64,000 bases of DNA from Hypoxylon rubiginosum. Its lineage: Eukaryota > Ascomycota > Sordariomycetes > Xylariales > Hypoxylaceae. Positions 9,937 to 22,743 of this stretch are shown here, piece by piece. The notes under the pieces were generated by a model that was not told the origin of the DNA, ran no database searches, and saw nothing but the letters and a program-made list of their open reading frames with translations. The DNA lies in assembly GCA_902806565.1 (NCBI GenBank), contig CADCXA010000029.1:992001-1056000 (forward strand), in the 5' to 3' direction. Each line of letters begins with the position of its first letter. Positions within the stretch are counted from its first letter, which is position 1. A program made the position numbers and the translations under genes.

Positions 9937-11896
9937 CTAGTCGTGAGCCTTCTCGTTGCGAATCTCCATTGTCTCGATCACATTTTCCTCGTCGTTAGCC
10001 AATTTAAGATCATTTTCATGCATAATCTTGACATCTCCAAATATTTCATCGATTTCCTCCAACGATTTGCCTGCGCGATAGTTAGTAACTATGTCAACTC
10101 TGCGCTTTACGACCACTTACCCTTCGTTTCCGGGTACGCAAAGGCAAATACCAAAGCGCAGAACGCGTTGGTGAGGATAAAGAGAATCTGCTCGCTTCGT
10201 CAGTAACTCATTTATATAGTAAAGTACGCATAATAACATAATGTTCCGATGCTTTGAGAACGTACATAGTATTTCCAACCGACTGCCGCCAGCGCGATGG
10301 GCGAACACTGCGTGATGACCAAACTAATGGAGTAGTGAATAACTTGAATCAAGGCGTTTGCTTTAGCTCGTAACTCCGTAGTGAAAACCTCGGGGCTAGA
10401 ATAGATTGCATTAGCACGTATATCACAGTGCTTCAAGGCAGAACTCACGGAATAATCCAAGTCACTGGGCCGAGGAGAGCTGAGTAGTTCGCCGATACAG
10501 CGAAGATGCAGGCGATAAGTCCTCGCTGAGCCGCCACATTCGTAGGCTGGCCGGCTACTGCTGGATAGACTGCTGCAAGGATTGTAATGATCATGTAACA
10601 GAGTGACAGCAGTGCAGAGCTTGTTATCAGGATTTTCTTGCGGCCGACTCGATCGACGAAGAAGAGAGACGCAAGACAAGCTACAGGAGCCACGGAACCA
10701 TAGAGGCCGCTGACGAGAAGCTGCTCGTTCTGGTCGAACTGCAGAGTGGCATATATGGCCGTCTGGTAGTATTGCACGAACGATATTCCCGACAGCATAG
10801 CGGCAGCCCACACGAACGATCCAACGAAGAGGCGCTTTCGGAATGCCGGGGTCCTGAAAAGGTCTGCCCAGCTGAGACGTCCCTGAGCCTTTCGCTCTTC
10901 TTCGATGTTGACTTGGATAATGTTGAACTCGGTGCTGCACCACGCGTCGTTCGTTCCATCATGATGGTAATTGCGGAAAGCCTTCTCAGCTTCTTCATGA
11001 CGACCCTTCAGGCATAACCATCTTGGTGATTCGCTGATGAATAATACCCCGGCAAAGAGTATGAGAGCTGGGACTCCCTGGATCGCAAATCCAAGTCGCC
11101 ATTGGTTAGGATTGTTCCATTTGCCTTCGCCCACGCCCGTCCACAACGCAACGAAGAATCCCCACGCCACCACTTAATATTAGGTCAATATCCATCCTCA
11201 TCACTGTAAATTCGGAAGGGGATGTCTTACTCATTTGGTTGGCTGCTGTAATTTTCGCTCTTTCATGGGTCTGACCATTCTTCCGTTAGCTGGCACACCC
11301 CCCTTAATATTCTCTAAAGGGTATTTTCACCTTTGCGATCTCAGCACCAAAGACGGGGGCCACACCCGTAATTGTGCCGACGGCGAATCCGACTAATAGA
11401 CGTCCCATGATGACTAGATAGATAAGAGACATTAGAAACCGTATGCTACTTCTCGGTCTTAGTAGTACTCACGCATAGCGACGTGGGCAGCACCAGCCAT
11501 GAGCGCCGCCCCCAAAATACCCCATACTGCACCAAATGCGATTGCTTTTCGTCGGCCAAATCTATCGCTTGTTATGCCAACCGAGGCGCTGCCGAACCAC
11601 GCTATGTTTGAAGTTAGCACAAGCACAATGTAGGGGTCAGTGGCAAGGTACGCACCTCCTGCTTGATAAACGGACACAATAGCGCCGCGTGTGGCAGCAT
11701 CTGGCTGGCCGAAGTAGGCCAAGAAGGATCTAAGTGCCAAACTCGGTGTTATGATTCCCGAATCACTTCGGTTATGTTAGATAAGGAGTGGAAAATGCGG
11801 TGTCATGGTTGACACTTACAAGCCATAGAGGAAACCCCCTATCCCGAGGAATAGGGAAGTTAAGAACGGCTTGCTCAGTGGCGTATTGTTCTTCAT
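9937..11896 (-). CDS. MFS sugar transporter, 515 aa, eight exons
   Basis: Exons in transcript order: 11820-11896, 11473-11765, 11331-11413, 11231-11270, 10449-11172, 10266-10395, 10121-10187, 9937-10070. Introns are 50-78 nt, and several show CTAAC/CTAAT branch sites. The CDS sums to 1548 nt. Signature sequences of the sugar porter family occur in order. They are GGFLYGFDSGIIT (TM1), DRFGRRKA between TM2 and TM3, GRLLVGFAVG, VAPVFGAEIAK, ESPRWL before the central loop, DRVGRKK, and PETKGKSLEEIDEIFGD after TM12. The protein would import a hexose, pentose or related sugar with protons at the plasma membrane. The exact substrate cannot be read from sequence. The neighbouring polysaccharide esterase would fit plant-biomass use. 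Confidence 0.92.
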
Positions 11897-12419
11897 GTCT
11901 ACAATAGGTCTTCAGGATGATAAGATACGAGACTGTAGAAGTTCAAGTCGGCTCGTTCATCAAGTCAGGGGAGCCGGATGGGTTTAAGTATCGCCGCATC
12001 AGCTCGACGAGACGACATCTAGACTTTCAAATAATCCGGGGTCAGTATCCGACAACCTGGTTCACGACAAGGGGGGATGGATTTGCCAAGGGGACCAATG
12101 GAGCCAAGGGCGGGGTGTTGGGGTATAGGAGTAAAATCTGGGAGACTATAGAACGAGACGATGGAGACTTGACCCTATTGAGATGTTGTTCATTGCCTAG
12201 CCTTCAGCCTCTCGGTTACCATACGCCTAGACGTCTTTTGGTAGACTCTCTAAAAGGCAGATTATTAACCCTGGGCTTGGATTCAACCATCGAAGTTGTT
12301 TTATCGACACTAATAGCTGCATCTTTAGTGCGGCCAGCTTTTTGTCATGTAGATATACTATCGTATTCCTACCGTTTATATAAAAATTCTAAGTTTTATA
12401 GTAATAAAATTAACTTCTT
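11897..12419. other. Flank between transporter and AT-only block
   Basis: An open frame of about 170 codons crosses this region but runs into AT-only DNA, begins without family resemblance and is not supported. Composition is ordinary to about 12340, then G and C vanish within about 80 bases. Confidence 0.5.
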
Positions 12420-12465
12420 TTTATTTTATTAATATTATTATTAAATTTAAAAATAAACCGGTGGT

Positions 12466-12573
12466 TAAAAATAAATAAATTTTTATTAAATAAGTTTATA
12501 AATTAAGATTTTATATATAATAATAATATAAAAATTATAAATTTTTTAATTAAATAATTTAAATTTAATTTAA
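12466..12573 (+). repeat. Left copy of a direct repeat at the block edges
   Basis: This segment closely matches 22299-22410 in the same orientation, about 9.8 kb away. Differences include AAGTTT/AAGCTT and AAGATT/AAAATT, both transitions. The two copies lie just inside the two edges of the AT-only block and could be remains of terminal repeats. Confidence 0.6.
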
Positions 12574-12856
12574 TTAATTTTTTAATTTAATAATTAAAAG
12601 TTTTATTAATATTTTTTTAATATTATTTATATATAAAAAAAATATTAAAATTATTTATTTAAAATATTTATATAATTAAATTATAAAAAAAATTATTTTT
12701 TTAAAACTTTAATTAATTTAAAAATTTAATATAATAAAAAAAAAATTTTTTAAATTAAAATTTAAATTATTAAGGTTTTTTAATTATTTAATTAATAAGA
12801 TTTTATTATTTAAAAAATATTAAAGTTTTATTTTTAAAGTTTAATTATAATTTTAA

Positions 12857-13140
12857 TTATTATAATAAAATATAACGATTAATATTTTATAAAAAATCAT
12901 ATAATTATCTTATAATTAGATTTTTTTTAAAAATTTTTTTTAAAAAACTTATAAATATTTTTATATAATTAAATAACTATATATTATAAAAATATATTTT
13001 TTTTATAAAATATTTTAAATATATTAATTAAAACGTTTTTTAAGTTATTTTTTAAATTAAATATAATTTAAAATAAATAATAATATAATTATTATTTAAA
13101 TTAAAAATTATTAATATAAAAACAAAGTTTTATTATATTA
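12857..13140 (+). repeat. AT-block repeat B, left copy
   Basis: The stretch from TTATTATAATAAAATATAA onward is repeated in the same orientation at about 21706-21990. Mismatches are mostly C/T or G/A, such as AACGATT versus AATAATT. Confidence 0.6.
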
Positions 13141-16100
13141 TAAAATTTATAATATATATAATAAATTTTATATTTTATATTAATTTAAATTTTTATTTTA
13201 TTTTTATTATATTAATAATATTTAAAGCTTTTATTTTTAAACTTATTTTTAAATTATAATAAAAAATTAAAGTTTTTTAATATAATTTTAAAAGAATTTA
13301 ATAAAAAAATTAATATTATTATTATTTTTATAAAATTAAATAAATTAATAAAATTTATTATAATAAAATTAAAAATTTTAAACGTATTTTAAATTAAAAA
13401 AGAAAATAAAAATTAACTTATTTTAAATTTAATAAAAAATAAAATAATTAATTATAAAATATATATAAATTATTATAATTAATATAAAAAATTATATATA
13501 AAATAAATTATAATAATAAAAAAACTTAATAATTATATATATTAAATTATAATAAATTATTATAAAATTATATATTATATTATTAAAAAATTAATATAAA
13601 AATAAAAGTAACACTTTTTATATAATATAATTTTTATAAAAATCCGCGCAGTATTTAAATTAATATATATTAAATTTTTACACTAATAAATCTTTTTATA
13701 ATTTACATATAAATCTATTAACGTTATAATATATAATTTATTATTATAAAATAAAGGTTTTTATTAATTTTTAATATTTATTATAATATAATTTAATTAA
13801 TTTAACTAGTTATTATATAATATTATTATTAATTAATAAAGTAAAAAATAATAAAAATATTAATATAAGTTATATTTTTATTTAATATTTAGTTTTAATT
13901 AAATTAACTTTTAAATATAAAGTTTTTAATATTTAAAGTTAATTTTTAAAGGTATTATATAACATTTTTTAATTATATTTTTTTTAAAAATATTAATTTC
14001 TTTTTTTAAATATTTTTTTAATTAAAATATATATTAAACTAAAACCTATATTATTTAAAAGCTTTTCATTAAACGAAACTTTTAAGTTAAGTTATATTAT
14101 TTATATATTTAAATTAATTTAAATACGTAAAATAATAAATTAAATTTTAAAAAAATAACTTAGAATTTAATTAAAAATTTAATAAAAAATTAATATCTTA
14201 AATAACTTAAATAATTTAATATTATTAGAATTTAATATAAATTTATATAAATAATTATTAATATAAAGTTTTTAGCGTTAAATATATATAAATTTTAATA
14301 TTATATAAAAAGTGTTTTTTAAAAATAATATTAAACATTAAACGTTTAATATAATAAAATTAAATTAAATAAAAAAGATAATATTAAAAAAAATATAAAA
14401 AAATAATAATATTTTTTAAAGATTTTAAAAATATAAATTAATAATTATAAACCTAAAAAATAATTATATTTAAAACTAAGTTTTATAAAATATTTAAAAT
14501 ATAATATTTAAATTTATAAAAAGAAATTTTTTTAAATATAATAAAAGAAATTTATAAAAGTTAAATTATTATTTATAAAATAATTAAGAAATTATAATTT
14601 ATTAATAATATTTTATAATATAAAAATTTTATAAATAATGTTTATAATTATATAATTAAAATAATATATAAAATAAAAAAAATATTTAAAAAAGTTTTTA
14701 AATTTATTTATAATAAAAAAAACCTTAATAAAAAAAAATTAATTAAATTTTTTTAATAAATTAAAAATTAAAAATATAAATAAAAAAGAAATTATAAAAA
14801 AAAAATTAAAATATTATATTAATTATTAATTATTTAATATATAATTAATATTATTAGTTTATAAAATATTATTATATTTTAAAAAAATAAACATATAATA
14901 ATTTTAAATTAAAAAATTAATTAATTTTTAAAATTAAAAAAACCTTAAAAACTTTAAAACTTTAAATATAAAAATAATTATTTAAAAAAAATAAATTAAA
15001 ATCTAAAGTTTTTTAACTTAAAAAAAATTTAAAAAGTTATAAAAATAATTATATAATTAGTTTATTTAATTATTTTAAATAATATATTAATTATTATTAT
15101 AATAAATTAAATATATTAATTAAAAATATATTTATATTATTATTAAATATAACTTATTATTTTTTATTATTAATTATTTTAATTTTATTATAAAAATTAA
15201 AATATAAAAAGTTTTAATAAAATAATAAAATAAATTTAATTTATATATATAAAAAAAAATATTTTTATAAATAAAATTAAAAACATATATAAATAATATA
15301 TAATAATTTATTAAATTAATATATAAAAAAACATATATATATATTTAATATTATTATAAAAAAATATAAATATAATATTATAAATTAAAATATTTAAAAT
15401 TTTAAAATTTAAAATATTTTATAAATTTATTTTAAAAAATAATTATTTAAAAATTAATAAAAGTTAAATATAAAACTTATAATATATTTAAAATAAAATA
15501 ATAAATTTAATATATTTTTAAATTAAATTATTAAATATTAAACAAATAAATTATTTTTAATTTTAATAGCTATAAAAAATATTTAATAAAAAAAACTTAT
15601 ATTTTATTTTTATATATTAAATATTAAAAGTAACTTAAAATTATACATTTAAAAATTATAAAATAAAATTAATTATTTAAAATAATTAAAATATTAATAT
15701 AAAATTATTATAAAAATAATAAACAATAATAATAAAATAATTATTAATAAATTAATTATAAAAAAAAACTTAAAAATATATAAAATTAAAATTAAACTTT
15801 TAATATTAAATATATAAGTTTAAAATAAAAACGTTAAACGTTTAAAAAATATAATAAAAATAAAAATATATATAATATAAATTAAAATAAAATTTTTAAT
15901 ATATTTATAATTAAATATATTTAAAATTACTACTTATTTATATAATTATATATTAAAAACTAAAAATAATTAAATAAAAATAAAAGATTTTTATATTAAA
16001 AAATAAAAAACTAAATTAAATATATTTATAAATATATAAATATAAAATATATATTATAATAAAAAATTAAAAACTTAATTTAAATAAAATAATTAATATA

Positions 16101-16329
16101 AAAATATTTAGTAAAAATTTAAATATTTTTTAAAATAATTTAAAGATTATTAATATAAAAAAAATAACGGCTTTAATTAAAAATTATACCTTATTAAACT
16201 TTAAAAACTATATTTTAAATAAAAGATCTAAAAAAATCTAAAAGATTAATAAAATATTATTTATTTTAAAAGTAATAAATATAATAAATAAATAAAAATT
16301 AATTATTAATATTAAAATAAAATATTTAT

Positions 16330-16790
16330 ATATTATAATAAAATTAAAATATTAAAATATTAAAATATTATATGATATTTTAAATTATATATAATTTAGA
16401 TTTATTATATGGTTTATTTAAATATTATATTAAAATAACCTTTTTTAAAATATTATTTTTATTATATATAATACTTTAATATTAATTAAATATTTATATT
16501 AATTAATATATTTTTAATATATCTTTTATATTTATTATTATCTACGATGTTTTTTTAATTATAAAATATTAAAACTATATTTTATTATAATTAATATTTA
16601 ACTTAAATTTAAATTATATAATTATAATTTTAAAAACATTATTTATATTTATTTTATATTTATTTTAATTAATATAATAACTTATTATTATATTAATTAA
16701 AATAAATATTATAAGTTTTTAAATATAAAAATCTTAAAGTTTTATTTATGTTTTTTATTGTTTTTTTTATTATATTAAAATATTTATATT
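16330..16790 (+). repeat. AT-block repeat C, forward copy
   Basis: This segment contains a triple AAAATATT run, a TTTATTATATGG-like word and a long tail. It recurs in the same orientation at about 20290-20760, with shorter partial copies near 18950-19200 and 21565-21720. Confidence 0.55.
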
Positions 16791-17949
16791 AAAATATTTA
16801 ACTTATATATTAAAAAATCTTTTAATATTTAAAAATAAAATTACTTATAATATTTATTAATTAAATTAATATAATATTAATTAATATATATATAATGTTA
16901 TTAATTATAAATAATATTTATTAATTATATAAAATATTAATTATAAAATATAAATTAAATAAAATATTAAGTAAAATATTAAATAAAATATTATAATAAA
17001 ATATAACTTTAATATTATATAATTAAAATATATTATAAATAATAATAAATATAAAAAATATATTAAAATATATTAATTAATATAAATATTTTATTAATAT
17101 TAAAATATTATATATAATAAAAATAATATTTAAAAAAAAAGTTATTTTAATATAATATTTAAATAAATTATATAGTAAATTTAAGTTATATATAGCTTAA
17201 AATATTATATAATATTTTAATTTTATTATAAAATTTTTTTATAATAATAATAAGTTTTTATTAAATTAAAGTTATATAAAATAAATAAATAAATAAATAA
17301 ATAAGTAATTAAATATATAATTATTAAGTTTAAATAAATTTTAAAAATAATTTTTAAGATACGTATATTAATAGTTTTTTTATAGTTCTTTTTTAATACT
17401 TAATATTTATATTCTTTTATATATAATTAATATTTTAATTAATTTAATATTATTTTAAATTTTCTTTTTAAAACTTTAAAACTTTAATACTTAAAATTTA
17501 AATTTAAATTTATAAACTTAAACTTATAAATTTAAACTTAAAAAATAACTATATAAAATACTTTTAGTTTTAAAATTATTTCTTTATATTTATCTTTTAT
17601 TTAATATTTTATTTAATATTTTATATAATATATTATATAATATTTTATATAATATTTTATTTAATATTTTAACTATTTAATATTTTTATAATTAATATTT
17701 TAATAACTAGGATTTTATATAATTAAAATTAAGATTTTATAAGTTTTAATTAATTAATATTTTATAATTAAAATTTTATTTAATATTTTAATAATTAAAA
17801 TTTTATATAATTAAAATAATTAATAATAATATATATAAATTAATTAATATTATATTAATTTAATTAATAAATATTATAAGTAATTTTACTTATAAAAATT
17901 TAAAGATTTTTTAAAATATAAATATTTTAATATAAATATTTTATTATAA

Positions 17950-18400
17950 TAAAAGAAAAATTAATAAAAAAAAATAAAAAAACTTTTAAAACTTTTATAT
18001 TTAAAAGCTTATAATATTTATTTTAATTAATATAATAATAAGTTATTATATTAATTAAAATAAATATAAAATAAATATAAATGGTTTTTTTAAAATTATA
18101 ATTATATAAATTTAAATTTAAATTAAATGTTAATTATAATAAAATATAATTTTAATATTATATAATTAAAAAATATTATAAATAATAATAAATATAAAAA
18201 ATATATTAAAAATATATTAATTAATATAAATATTTAATTAATATTAAAATATTATATATAATAAAAATAATATTTAAAAGAAAAAGTTATTTTAATATAA
18301 TATTTAAATAAATTATATAATAAATTTAAATTATATATAACTTAAAATATTATATAATATTTTAATATTTTAATATTTTAATTTTATTATAATATTAAAT
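17950..18400 (-). repeat. AT-block repeat C, inverted copy
   Basis: Read on the minus strand, this matches the forward copies at 16330-16790 and 20290-20760. A second partial inverted copy lies at about 17000-17240. Together these form large imperfect palindromes. Confidence 0.55.
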
Positions 18401-19901
18401 AAAATATTAATTATAAAATATTAATTAATTAAAATTTATAAGATTTTAATTTTAATTATTTAAAATTTTAATTATTAAAATATTAATTATAAAAATATTA
18501 AATATTTAAAATATTATATAAAATATTAAGTATAATATTAAATAAAAATTAAATATAAAAAAATAACTTTAAAATTTAAAGTATTTTATATAGTTATTTT
18601 TTTAAGTTTAAATTTAAATTTAAATTTAAGTTTAAATTTAAATTAAGTTAAATTAAATTAAATTAAATTTTAAGTATTAAAATTTTAAGGTTTTAAAAAA
18701 AAAATTCTAAGATAATATTAAATTAATTAAAATATTAATTATATATAAAAAAATATAAATATTAAATATAAAAAAAGAATTATAAAATATTAAATATAAA
18801 AAAAAAAGCTATAAAAAAATTACTAGTATATATATTTAAAAAAAAATTTTTGTTTAAGTTTATTTAAATTTAATAATTATATATTTAATTAATTATTTAT
18901 TTTATATAATTTTAATTTAATAAAAACTTTTTATTATTATAAAAAAATTTATAATAAAATTAAAATATTAAAATATTAAAATACTATATAATATTTTAAA
19001 TTATATATAATTTAAGTTTATTATATAATTTATTTAAATATAATAAAAATATAATTTTTTTTTAAATATTATTTTTATTATATATAATATTTTAATATTA
19101 ATTAAATATTTATATTAATTAATATATTTTTAATATATTTTTTATATTTAATATTACTTATAATATTTTATTAATTATAAAATATTAAAACTAAATTTTA
19201 TTATAATATTTATTAAAAAATAATAAAATAAATTATATAATATTTATATAAAATAAAATAAAATATTTTATAAATAAAAAATAAAAATAATTTAATAATA
19301 ACTAATAATACTTTTTTTATTAATAATATAATAAATTATAAAAATTTATAAATTTATATTATAATTTTATTTAATAAATTAATTAATTAAAAAATAAATA
19401 AATAAAATATTATTATTATATTTATTATAAAAATTAAATTATTAATATTAATATAAATTATAAAAAAAATAATATATATTAAATAATTTATTAAAAAACT
19501 AAAAATTAAGTTTAATTATAAATAAATTAAAATAAAATATAATAATAAATAAATTATTAAATTAATAACTTTAAAAATTATTTAATTTAAAAGTAAATTA
19601 AAATATATAAATATTTATAATTATTAATTTTATTAAAAAATTAAAAATAATTTAATTATAATTAAATATATATTATTAATAAATAAAAATAAATAAATTA
19701 ATTAAAATATTATTAACTTAAAAATAATTAAGTTTATTAAATTAATTAAATATTATAAATATTTAATATTTAATTAAAATTTATTTTTAAAAAAACTTAA
19801 TTAAAATTTAAAAAAATATATTAAATATAAATATTTTAATTTTATATTAATAATATTTAAATTTAAGTTTTTAATATAAATAAAAATAATATTTTTTACG
19901 T

Positions 19902-20013
19902 AATATAATTTTTATTAATTTTTTATATAATATTTAAGTTATATATATTTTATTTTATTTATTTTATATTAATAGTTTTTTATATAATTAATTATATAAA
20001 ACTATTAATATAA
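19902..20013 (-). repeat. AT-block repeat D, inverted copy
   Basis: Its reverse complement matches about 22121-22235, including a TATATAATTAATTATATA palindrome with the same flanks. This indicates an inverted duplication inside the block. Confidence 0.55.
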
Positions 20014-20289
20014 GGTTTTAAAATATAAATTTTTAAGGTTATATAATATTTATTTATAATTATAATAAATAAAAATAATTAATAATTAATTAAATAATTA
20101 TATAATTAAAAAATATATTAATTTTAAATTAAAATAATTTAAAAGTTATTAATTATATAAACTTTTTAATATAAAATATATATATATAATTAATAATAAA
20201 ACTTTAATATTTAAAAATAATTAAAACTTAAAAATATAATATTTATATTTTTATTAACTAATAAAAATATTATAATAAAATTAAAATAT

Positions 20290-20760
20290 TAAGGTTATAA
20301 TAAAATTAAAATATTAAAATATTAAAATATTATATAATATTTTAAACTATATATAATTTAAACTTATTATATAACTTATTTAAATATTATATTAAAATAG
20401 TTTTTTTTTTTAAATATTATTTTTATTATATATAATATTTTAATATTAATTAAATATTTATATTAATTAATATATTTTTAATATATTTTTTATATTTATT
20501 ATTACTTATAATAACTTTTAATTATAAGATATTAAAGTTATATTTTATTATAATTAACGTTTAACTTAAATTTAAATTTATATAATTATAGTTTTAAAAA
20601 AATTATTTTTATTTATTTTAATTAATATAATAGTTTAATATTACACCGATTAAAATAAATATTATAAGCTTTTAAATATAAAAGTTTTAAAGCTTTTTAT
20701 TTTTTTTTTATTGTTGTTTTTATTATTATATTAAGATATTTATATATTAAAAAATCTTTA
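20290..20760 (+). repeat. AT-block repeat C, second forward copy
   Basis: Direct copy of 16330-16790, about 4 kb away. It is flanked by material that also appears inverted elsewhere in the block. Confidence 0.55.
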
Positions 20761-21705
20761 AATATTTATAAATAAAATTATTTATAATATTAATTAATTT
20801 ATATATATTATTATTAATTATATATAATGTTTATTAATTATAAAATATTAATTAATTAAAATTTATAAGATTTTAATTTTAATTATATAAAATATTAATT
20901 ATAAAATATTATATAAAATATTAAATAAAATACTAATTATAAAATATTAATTAATTAAAATTTATAAAATTTTAACTTTAATTATATAAAATCCTAGTTA
21001 TTAAGATATTAATTATAAAAATATTAAATATTTAAAATATTATATAAAATAAAATATTAAGTAAAAATTAAATATAAAAAAACGGTTTTAAAATTTAAAA
21101 AACCTTATATAATTACTTTTTTAAATTTAAATTTATAAGTTTAAATTAATAAGTTTAAATTTATAAATCTAAGTTTATAAATTTAAATTTAAATTTAAAT
21201 TTAAGTTTAAATTAAGTTAAATTAAATTTTAAATATTAAAATTTTAAAAAAGAAAATTTAAAATAATATTAAATTAATTAAAACGTTAGTTATATATAAA
21301 AAAATATAAATATTAAATATAAAAAAAAATTTATAAAATATAAATATTAAATATAAAAAAAAAGTTATAAAATATTAAATATAAAAAAAAAAGTTATAAA
21401 AAGATTATTAATATATATATTTTAAAAAAAAAAATTTTTAAAGCTTATTTAAATTTAATAATTATATATTTAATTAATTAATTAATTAATTAATTATTTA
21501 TTTTATATAATTTTAATTTAATAAAAATTTATTATTATTATAAAAAAAATTTATAATAAAATTAAAATGTTAAAATTATAATAAAATTAAAATATTAAAA
21601 TATTAAAATATTATATAATATTTTAAATTATATATAACTTAAATTTATTATATAATTTATTTAAATATTATATTAAAATAATATTTTTTTTAAATATTAT
21701 TTTTA

Positions 21706-21990
21706 TTATTATAATAAAATATAATAATTAATATTTTATAAAAAGTTATATAATTATTTTATAACTAGATTTTTTTTATTTTTTTTTTAAAAAACTTATA
21801 AAGTTTTTTATATAATTAAATAATTATATATTATAAAAATATACACTTTTTAATAAAATATTTTAAATATATTAATCGGGACGTTTTTTAAGTTATTTTT
21901 TAAGTTAAATATAATTTAAAATAAATAATAATATAATTATTATTTAAATTAAAAATTACTAGTATAAAAATAAAATTTTATTATATTATA
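21706..21990 (+). repeat. AT-block repeat B, right copy
   Basis: Direct copy of 12857-13140. It ends where another repeated unit begins, so it looks interrupted by or joined to a different element. Confidence 0.6.
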
Positions 21991-22298
21991 TATAATATTT
22001 TAATAATAATTAAATATTTATATTAATTAATATATTTTTAATATATTTTTTATATTTATTATTATTTATAATAATTTTTAATTATAAAATATTAAAGTTA
22101 TATTTTATTATAATATATATTAATAATTTTATATAATTAATTATATAAAAAATTATTAATATAAAATAAATAAAATAAAATATATATAATTTAAATATTA
22201 TATAAAAAATTAATAAAAGTTATATTATATAAAAAATATTATTTATAAATAATTATAAATTTAAAAAAATATATTAAATTTAAAAATTAATTAATAAT

Positions 22299-22410
22299 TA
22301 AAAATAAATAAACTTTTATTAAATAAGCTTATAAATTAAAATTTTATATATAATAATAATATAAATATTACACACTTTTTAATTAAAAAATTTAAACTTA
22401 ATTTAATTAA
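22299..22410 (+). repeat. Right copy of a direct repeat at the block edges
   Basis: Partner of 12466-12573. This copy keeps slightly more C and G, including ACACACTTTT, so it appears less mutated than the left copy. Confidence 0.6.
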
Positions 22411-22440
22411 CCTTTAAATCTAACAAAGTTATACTTTTAA

Positions 22441-22743
22441 CAGTGCTTATTTTAATCAGGTTAACCAGATTATTAACCTAGGCAAATCAAGATAACTTTA
22501 ACGAGGGCGCGTACACCTCTCGCGTGCGCTACTCCGCAGAACACATGGGCGTCGACATGGGGAAATATCCACCTTGATTTCCCCGCCAAGGTCGGCAGTT
22601 TGAATAGAGGCCCCCTTGCTCCTATTTCTACGAGGGGTATTCCGGTGGCAGGTTAATAATTCCCTATTCTCTAGCGAACAGCTAGCTACGTGAAATCAAA
22701 ATCCTGGGCGCTGCTGATCAATTCACGGCCCTCACCACCCAAA
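22441..22743. other. Upstream region of the P450 gene
   Basis: Normal base composition returns here. Only about 300 bp separate the AT-only block from the P450 ATG at 22744, so the P450 promoter abuts the block. Confidence 0.6.

Larger units (their letters stand above)
12420..22440. mobile_element. 10-kb almost GC-free block: RIP-degraded repetitive/transposon DNA
   Basis: For about 10 kb the sequence is nearly pure A and T. Many 60-base lines contain zero to two G or C. Long degenerate copies of the same units occur in direct and inverted orientation. Copies differ mostly by C/T and G/A transitions. No open reading frame survives. This is what repeat-induced point mutation (RIP) does to duplicated transposons in Pezizomycotina, here carried to an extreme. 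The few remaining C residues mostly sit before T, while CpA is rare, consistent with the known CpA preference of RIP. The edges are sharp at about 12340-12430 on the left and about 22430-22450 on the right. The original element cannot be identified. A centromeric or subtelomeric AT isochore is an alternative reading. Confidence 0.85.

Noticed and set aside
11917..12432. 171-codon open frame at the left edge of the AT-only block
   Set aside because: No family resemblance, starts in the transporter's 5' flank and runs into AT-only DNA. It is likely open by chance.
12420..22440. CRISPR array or mitochondrial insertion as an explanation of the AT-only repeats
   Set aside because: Repeats are long, degenerate and in both orientations, not short and evenly spaced. 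No mitochondrial gene, rRNA or tRNA sequence can be recognised.
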